Part shown: positions 5,868 to 7,209 of the stretch, one piece after another
Numbering within the stretch: position 1 is the first letter of the stretch
Layout of the letters: the number at the start of each line of letters is the position of its first letter
NCBI GenBank assembly: GCA_019309605.1
Contig: JAFDFW010000336.1
Location: 1-7,209, forward strand
DNA: 7,209 nt
From: Deltaproteobacteria bacterium
GTDB taxonomy: Bacteria > Myxococcota_A > Polyangia > Polyangiales > Houyiibacteriaceae
Direction: 5' to 3'
The notes under the pieces: generated by a model
Database searches by the model: none
What the model was told of the DNA's origin: nothing
Seen by the model: the letters and a program-made list of their open reading frames with translations, nothing else
Translations under genes and position numbers: made by a program

Positions 5868-7209
5868 TTACTTAACCAGCTCGATCTCACCCGGCCGCCA
5901 GGTCTTGTCGAACCAGGGCTTCAAAGGCGAGTAGAGACGGAAGATCACGCTCCAGCTCTTGCCGGGCATGGTCTGTACCCAGTTGCTCTCCTTGCCAGCA
6001 GGCGCCTTCGGGCCGAAATAGACATCGACGGACGTGTCCGCGTTCACGACCATGCCTTTGTTATCGCTCCCCACAGCCGGGAACTGCTGGTCGGTCTGGA
6101 GCATCGAGCGGGACTGGGTGTCATAGAGCGTGAACGACCAGAAATTCTTCTCGGGGATGTTGGGCGGCAGGTGGACCTTGTAGGTCTTGCCACCATCGAG
6201 CGGATCGCCTTTGGCGTCCACAAACGCCACGGCATATGCCGAGCCCTTACCGATGATCACTTCGGTCATCGCCGGGGTGATGCCGGTGGCATAGAAGAAG
6301 AAGTAGGTCCGCGCGTCCAGGTTGCGCACGCCTTTCTGGCTCAGAAACAGATAGCTGTCGCCGATGAACGGCGTGTTCCACGCACTGTTTTTGTAGAAGT
6401 AGGCCTCGGGAATGCGGGACTTGTAGGCGAGGGTACGGGCCGTGATGTTGCCCACTGCCGCAGCTTCGGTGAGGATCTTCTTCATCCGTGCGTCGGGCTT
6501 GAACGGCTTGCCCTTTTCGATACCGATCGAGGCGAGCAGGCCCAGCGTCTCGGGATCCGACGCTTCAACCGGCTCCTCCTGCACGACCTCGTTGACCTCC
6601 TCGAAGAAAGAGTAGTCGAGCGAATGAATGGTGTTGAAGTACTTGCCCGACCCGTTGACGAAGTTCATCTTGGGCGGATTGGCCTTCTTTGCCAGGGGAT
6701 AGACCCGCAGGTTCTTCTTGGCGCTCGCGACGGCAGGAGCGGTGCTGCCATCGACCTCGAAGCCGCGGAAGAACATCCAGTTGTTGTAGGTCGGGGGACG
6801 CAGGACAAAGTAGCCGTCCGGCACCGAGCCCTTGTACCCGGGAGGAAGCAGCAGGTATTTGCCTCCCTTGCCTTTGTCGGAACCGGTGACGCCGATATCC
6901 CCGACCCAGTGGAACCAGAAGTCGTCGATCGTTCCGAGCACTTTTGGCGGCACTTCGACGACCAGCGGACCGTCCTTGATGTTCAGCCACATGATGTTGT
7001 AGATCGTGGTCGTGTTCGCTGTGAGAAACAGCGTTTTCGAGTCCATGAGTTGCTCGAACATCGCCACCGTCTGATTGTCTGGACCCAATCCCCGGAGGCC
7101 CTTGCGCATCGCCGCAAGCGAGGCGGCCGGCATAGCGGTGAGGACCGCCTGTACGCCGCGCTGGAAATCGAGATTGTCGTAGACCTTCTCAATGGTGGCC
7201 GCATCCGGG
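5868..7209 (-). CDS. DUF1254/DUF1214-domain protein (copy 1), 5' end cut by window
   Basis: Frame open from the right window edge to TAA at 5868-5870; 446 residues visible. The first ATG in view (7133) is internal, because the 25 codons before it (PDAATIEKVYDNLDFQRGVQ...) match the paralogue. About 55 residues, including any signal peptide, lie outside. DUF1254 covers roughly the first 150 visible residues (LFLTANTTTIY, KGKGGKYLLLPPGYKG). DUF1214 covers the last 110 or so (YDTQSRSMLQ, VDVYFGPKAP, SNWVQTMPGKSW, TWRPGEIELVK). In one block around the GKGGK motif 28 of 39 residues equal the paralogue at 3451-4948. This copy is intact and serves as the template for that one's frameshift. It is the most upstream visible gene of the operon, so the promoter is off-window. 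The family has no settled biochemical role; its periplasmic location is inferred from the sister copy. Confidence 0.9.
   Translation of the reverse strand, partial: PDAATIEKVYDNLDFQRGVQAVLTAMPAASLAAMRKGLRGLGPDNQTVAMFEQLMDSKTLFLTANTTTIYNIMWLNIKDGPLVVEVPPKVLGTIDDFWFHWVGDIGVTGSDKGKGGKYLLLPPGYKGSVPDGYFVLRPPTYNNWMFFRGFEVDGSTAPAVASAKKNLRVYPLAKKANPPKMNFVNGSGKYFNTIHSLDYSFFEEVNEVVQEEPVEASDPETLGLLASIGIEKGKPFKPDARMKKILTEAAAVGNITARTLAYKSRIPEAYFYKNSAWNTPFIGDSYLFLSQKGVRNLDARTYFFFYATGITPAMTEVIIGKGSAYAVAFVDAKGDPLDGGKTYKVHLPPNIPEKNFWSFTLYDTQSRSMLQTDQQFPAVGSDNKGMVVNADTSVDVYFGPKAPAGKESNWVQTMPGKSWSVIFRLYSPLKPWFDKTWRPGEIELVK
5872..5908. repeat. 37-bp direct repeat, copy B (3' end of DUF1254 copy 1)
   Basis: Partner of 3455-3491, with 36 of 37 bases identical. 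It lies at the 3' end of the upstream DUF1254/DUF1214 gene. Confidence 0.85.

Overview
The window is GC-rich (roughly 60% by eye) and comes from a Gram-negative bacterium. The basis is a DUF481-type outer-membrane beta-barrel protein with a Sec signal peptide, plus two proteins with periplasmic-type signal peptides. Nothing in the sequence fixes the phylum; a proteobacterial, myxococcal or similar environmental lineage is possible. I see no rRNA, tRNA, CRISPR, phage or IS element.

Layout. Bases 1-2177 hold an inner-membrane block: a truncated membrane protein on the minus strand (1-555), a TMEM175/DUF1211-type channel on the plus strand (782-1423), and a complete paralogue of the first protein on the minus strand (1428-2177). 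The two paralogues look like an unnamed eight-helix, ZIP-transporter-like family and sit either side of the TMEM175 gene. At 2195-3346 a plus-strand gene encodes a secreted DUF481 protein with tandem small beta-barrel-like repeats before the barrel. Bases 3451-7209 hold a compact minus-strand operon, read in the order DUF1254/DUF1214 protein (runs off the right edge), exported alpha/beta hydrolase, second DUF1254/DUF1214 protein. The first gap is 26 nt and the second junction is a 4-nt ATGA overlap.

How the genes may work together. The three operon genes look co-translated. The hydrolase and the downstream DUF1254 protein carry visible signal peptides, so they probably act together in the periplasm on an unknown substrate. 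The downstream DUF1254 copy is broken near its C-terminus by what looks like one extra base in an A5 homopolymer. Correcting it restores a tail nearly identical to the other copy, so this is either a sequencing error or recent decay. The left-hand membrane block suggests ion or metal homeostasis, but that is inference from fold resemblance only.

The most useful items to check are the frameshift, the paralogue-hydrolase-paralogue cassette, loss of three histidines between the two ZIP-like paralogues, an out-of-frame barrel-like C-terminal strand just after the DUF481 stop, and a dyad upstream of the first gene.
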